A DNA stretch of 8,451 nucleotides from Candidatus Margulisiibacteriota bacterium. Its GTDB lineage: Bacteria > Margulisbacteria > WOR-1 > O2-12-FULL-45-9. Shown here in pieces: positions 6,084-8,451 of this stretch. The notes under the pieces are model-generated. The model was not told the DNA's origin and made no database searches. It worked only from the letters and a program-made list of their open reading frames with translations. The number at the start of each line of letters is the position of its first letter. The stretch's first letter is position 1. A program made the position numbers and the translations under genes. The stretch is from positions 1 through 8,451 of the forward strand of contig JASEHX010000054.1 in assembly GCA_030018645.1 (NCBI GenBank), read 5' to 3'.

Positions 6084-6629
6084 ATGGCAGATAAATACCC
6101 GTCAATTTTTCATCTTATTGCCGCAGCTTCCAAGGCTGAAAATGTTTCCTGCGTAATAATTGGCGGATTTGCAATTAATTACTACAAGGTTACCCGGCAA
6201 ACTGCTGATGTGGATTTTCTGATCACCAAAGAAGACTTTAAAAAATTATTAGTTCTCTTAGAAAAAGCCGGATACGAAGAAGATTATTCTCAAACCGTTT
6301 TTACCCGCCTTCGGAGCAATGACCAAGCCAGTTTAATGGATGTTGATTTTATGTTTGTGGACAAAGCTACCCTTTTAGGAATCATTAAAGATGGCGAAAA
6401 AGTCAAGCTTGCTGGACAAAGCTTTGTTGTCCCGTCACTCAACCACCTGCTGGCGCTTAAACTCCATTCCCTAAAGCATAATTTACAAATCCGCATTAAC
6501 AAAGACATACCGGATATTATCGAACTTGCTCGGGTAAATAATATTGACGTTAAAGGCAGCACATTTCGAGAACTTTGCGAAAAATATGGCACAAAAAAAA
6601 TCTATTCCATGATCATTGAAAGGATGTAA
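6084..6629 (+). CDS. Small nucleotidyltransferase (NTase2), DUF6036/AbiEii-like
   Basis: This 181-residue protein has the minimal nucleotidyltransferase signature: IIGGFAINYY (residues 25-34, GG at 27-28), DVD at 42-44 and a second acidic cluster MDVDF at 85-89 as the likely third metal ligand. The C-terminal half has VPSLNHLLALKLHSL (117-130) and PDIIELARVNNIDV (143-156), as in small NTases annotated DUF6036 or AbiEii-like. The family includes toxins that nucleotidylate tRNA or proteins, but the target here is unknown. It is driven by its own leaderless promoter and followed after 5 nt by a 63-residue ORF, giving a two-gene module. It shares fold and length with NTase1 but only scattered identities. 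The module is flanked by direct repeats of the helicase 3' end, so recent acquisition is plausible. Confidence 0.85.
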   Translation: MADKYPSIFHLIAAASKAENVSCVIIGGFAINYYKVTRQTADVDFLITKEDFKKLLVLLEKAGYEEDYSQTVFTRLRSNDQASLMDVDFMFVDKATLLGIIKDGEKVKLAGQSFVVPSLNHLLALKLHSLKHNLQIRINKDIPDIIELARVNNIDVKGSTFRELCEKYGTKKIYSMIIERM

Positions 6630-6634
6630 ACAAC

Positions 6635-6826
6635 ATGAAAAAGAATATCTTGCATCTGCCGATCATTACCGGTCCTTTACCCGAAAAAAAACGGCTTTCA
6701 ATGGACGATTATCTAAAATTTGTAAATTTCAACCTTAAATATGTTGTTAATGAAACAGCGGTTCGGGAATTAAAAAAAAAGCAAGCAGTTAACAATCCTT
6801 TTTCATTAAAGCCCATCGAACATTAA
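6635..6826 (+). CDS. Small 63-residue protein paired with NTase2 (candidate antitoxin or partner)
   Basis: I do not recognise this family. The ATG at 6635 is 5 nt after the NTase2 stop, with AAAGGA (6619-6624) ten bases upstream, so the two genes form one transcript. The protein opens with a basic and hydrophobic stretch containing ITGPLPEKKR, followed by a probable amphipathic helix at residues 21-38 (LSMDDYLKFVNFNLKYV) and a Lys-rich segment (46-49), ending in NPFSLKPIEH. The helix pattern lines up without gaps with that of the 58-residue ORF after NTase1 (Leu21, Ser/Thr22, Leu27, aromatic 29, Lys35, aromatic 36, Ile/Val37). By analogy with toxin-antitoxin modules it could neutralise or target NTase2; this is an inference. 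There is no DNA-binding motif that I can see. Confidence 0.75.
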   Translation: MKKNILHLPIITGPLPEKKRLSMDDYLKFVNFNLKYVVNETAVRELKKKQAVNNPFSLKPIEH

Positions 6827-6853
6827 TTAGCCCCGCCCTAAACAAGGCTAATT
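6825..6853. terminator. Hairpin between converging genes, possible bidirectional terminator
   Basis: AATTAGCC (6825-6832) pairs perfectly with GGCTAATT (6846-6853) around a 13-base loop. It lies where the 63-residue ORF and the helicase-nuclease gene converge, and it overlaps both stop codons (TAA ending 6826, TAG at 6850-6848). The U-tracts are short (TTTCT forward, TTAAT reverse), and the stem has only three or four G-C pairs, so termination strength is uncertain. Confidence 0.4.
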
Positions 6854-8451
6854 TCTCGCCGGACATATCTCGCTATAGGCACAATAGGAACATTTTATGG
6901 GGTTAGGTTTAGCGGTAAATTGATCCTGGCGGATGCTTTCCGCAACGGCCTGGATTGTTTTTCTGGCCTTTTGCAAATCACTCTCATCTTTTCGAATTTT
7001 TCCAACCAACCCAGATTCTAGAAAATACAATTCTTCTCCATCCGGCAGTTTGCCATATTTTTCTTTCCAGACCAAAGCATAAATTGAAAGCTGCAAGCTT
7101 TCTTTGGCCCTTTTATCGGCGGCCGTCTGGTCCTTTACCTCCGAAGATTTATAGTCGACAATATATATTTTGCCTTTATCTTCATCCACCCTATCCCATC
7201 TTCCACGGAGAATAACGTTTTCCAAAGGCACCGAAAACGCTTCTTCCACCGATTTAATTCTGCGCTGATTGGTTTTTTCTTTTTTAAAGAATGCCCGGAG
7301 CGCTTTTTTGGCGGCTATCAATCGCTGCTCCTCGTGTTCGCGGGAAATAAACCCCTCGGACGACCAGTTTTTCTCAAGATCGGCAATCAAATCATTTTCA
7401 GTGAATTTTTGCTTTTTCATCCGCACCAGGGCATACGCCTGCGCCGTCTTATGCATGGCCGACCCGACCAATATTTGCTGGTTGGGAAGCAGGGGAACAT
7501 GGAGAAGATGGACATACTTGTATTTCAAGGGACAGGTTAAATAATCGTCAATCTGGTAAAAACTAAGGTGGATTGGCCCATTTTTTTTGATCCTGCTAGC
7601 CGCCGGCAACGCAACCTCTACCGGGGCAAAAAGCTCAATTTGGTCGCGGGGAGATTTCTTAATTATCGCCAAAGCCGGTCTTGGTTTTTCAAGCGCTTCC
7701 AACACAAAAGGAGAAACTTTGCGCAAACGTTTGCCGCCATAATCGGCGGAAGAAGTAAAATACAGTTCCTCTTTAGCCCGCGTCATTGCCACATAAAACA
7801 AGCGTCTTTCTTCCTGCAGATGAAAATCACCGGAAGTAAGTTTTTCTTTGATCAATTCGTCCGGCAGTTCAAGAGAGCTGGATCTAAAGCGTACTGGAAA
7901 CTTTTCGGCAGCCAGCAACACCATAAAAACGACCCTAAATTCCAGCCCTTTGGCTTTATGCACGGTTAAAATTTTAACCGCATCAGCCTCTTCATCCACA
8001 GCCGCGGTTTCAGGGTTATCACCAGCTTCTTTTAAGAGATTTAAGTATTTGACAAATTCTAAAACCCGGTCTTTTTCAGCGACTTCCCCAAACTGCCGCA
8101 CTTTTTCAAAAAAGCGGGCAATATTTTGCATCTCCCGCTCATCGCCTTGGGCAAACTTAGCCAGTAATCCTGATCTTTTCAAGAAATGATACAGCACCTC
8201 TCCCGTTTTTCTCTCTTTAGCATAATCAAGATAATAGCAGATGTCCTCCATAATCTGATTAACCGCTGCCTTTGATTCCGCCGAAAGATCGTCCAATATT
8301 TCAAATTCACCGCCATCGGCTAAATGAGTAAAGACGTGATGCAGGGTCTGGTTGCGGCGGCGGGCAAAGGTATTCATCTTTTGCAAGTCGACCGGATTTA
8401 GGCCATAAAGCGTTGAAATTGCCAAATCAAACAAAGAAACCGAATCGGTAA
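6848..8451 (-). CDS. UvrD/AdnA-like helicase with PD-(D/E)XK nuclease domain (C-terminal part, runs off right edge)
   Basis: The reading frame is open to the window edge, so the N-terminal ATPase half (Walker A, Walker B) lies outside; numbering here counts from the codon at 8434, which is not the true start. SF1 helicase motifs are present: VHKAKGLEF (158-166) and EERRLFYVAMTRAKEEL (208-224, with the arginine finger region). A RecB-type nuclease domain follows: GSAMH with His328, GRWDRVD with Asp414, VDYKSS with Asp427 and Lys429, and QLSIY with Gln448 and Tyr452. Four cysteines (Cys301 before the domain, then 515, 518 and 524 at the end) match the Fe-S cluster of AddB/AdnA/Cas4 nucleases. 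The nuclease therefore looks active. The likely role is DNA end resection in double-strand break repair, in one chain rather than a RecBCD complex. The last ten codons are duplicated at 6032-6064. Confidence 0.93.
   Translation of the reverse strand, partial: TDSVSLFDLAISTLYGLNPVDLQKMNTFARRRNQTLHHVFTHLADGGEFEILDDLSAESKAAVNQIMEDICYYLDYAKERKTGEVLYHFLKRSGLLAKFAQGDEREMQNIARFFEKVRQFGEVAEKDRVLEFVKYLNLLKEAGDNPETAAVDEEADAVKILTVHKAKGLEFRVVFMVLLAAEKFPVRFRSSSLELPDELIKEKLTSGDFHLQEERRLFYVAMTRAKEELYFTSSADYGGKRLRKVSPFVLEALEKPRPALAIIKKSPRDQIELFAPVEVALPAASRIKKNGPIHLSFYQIDDYLTCPLKYKYVHLLHVPLLPNQQILVGSAMHKTAQAYALVRMKKQKFTENDLIADLEKNWSSEGFISREHEEQRLIAAKKALRAFFKKEKTNQRRIKSVEEAFSVPLENVILRGRWDRVDEDKGKIYIVDYKSSEVKDQTAADKRAKESLQLSIYALVWKEKYGKLPDGEELYFLESGLVGKIRKDESDLQKARKTIQAVAESIRQDQFTAKPNPIKCSYCAYSEICPARN
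6857..6883 (-). repeat. Direct repeat copy B within the helicase-nuclease 3' end
   Basis: These 27 bases lie in the last codons of the intact gene and encode the CAYSEICPA part with two Fe-S cysteines. They match 6038-6064 in the same orientation at 25 of 27 positions, 819 bp apart. The mismatches fall at third codon positions (AGC/AGT and GAG/GAA). Confidence 0.85.

Larger units (their letters stand above)
6065..6856. mobile_element. Candidate inserted cassette (NTase2 plus small ORF) between direct repeats
   Basis: This segment holds the NTase2 promoter, NTase2, a 63-residue ORF and a hairpin. It lies exactly between two direct 27-bp copies (6038-6064 and 6857-6883) of the helicase-nuclease 3' end. 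Its genes run opposite to the helicase on one side and coaX on the other. The arrangement resembles an element integrated into a gene terminus, with the gene end regenerated on one side and the displaced end left on the other. There is no integrase, transposase or inverted terminal repeat, so any mobilising enzyme would have to act from elsewhere, or the structure arose by ordinary recombination. Confidence 0.4.

Noticed and set aside
6065..6856. Insertion sequence
   Set aside because: There is no transposase, terminal inverted repeats or short target duplication. The flanking repeats are coding gene-end copies in direct orientation.

Overview
The window is a gene-dense bacterial segment of moderate GC content that uses the standard stop code (TGA ends coaX, lysS and metF). 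Nearly every gene overlaps or abuts its neighbour. At least two start codons sit 7-8 nt behind an extended -10 promoter, which implies leaderless transcripts. Compact genes, a single-chain helicase-nuclease, small nucleotidyltransferase modules and a palindromic intergenic repeat together suggest a candidate-phylum-type bacterium (Patescibacteria/CPR-like). That placement is an inference and no marker here settles it.

Layout: (1) 1-55, an imperfect palindromic repeat. (2) 96-1505 (+), a TldD-family metallopeptidase. (3) 1510-6004 (-), one polycistron in which every junction overlaps: coaX (type III pantothenate kinase), a small nucleotidyltransferase (NTase1), a 58-residue ORF (4545-4721), lysS, metF, and a multi-pass membrane protein of unknown function with a TTG start and a strong Shine-Dalgarno site. 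(4) 6062-6850 (+), a second nucleotidyltransferase (NTase2) and a 63-residue ORF, facing the other way from both neighbours. (5) 6848-8451 (-), the C-terminal part of a UvrD/AdnA-like helicase with a RecB-type PD-(D/E)XK nuclease domain and four candidate Fe-S cysteines. This gene runs off the right edge.

The most striking feature is at 6032-6064. The last ten codons of the helicase-nuclease gene, plus a stop, occur a second time just upstream of coaX, and all differences from the intact copy are synonymous. The NTase2 module lies exactly between these two direct copies. The simplest reading is that helicase and coaX were once adjacent, and that the NTase2 module was inserted at the helicase 3' end with duplication of that end, as happens when an element integrates into a gene terminus and restores it. 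No integrase is visible, so the mechanism is open.

Both nucleotidyltransferases are followed by a tiny ORF, and the two tiny proteins share a hydrophobic pattern at the same residue positions (21-37). This suggests two versions of one small toxin-antitoxin-like system: one locked into a housekeeping operon by overlaps, the other carried as a repeat-flanked cassette. A second oddity is an in-frame run of heptamer repeats inside coaX. The repeat unit is not a multiple of three, so a change in copy number would shift the frame.
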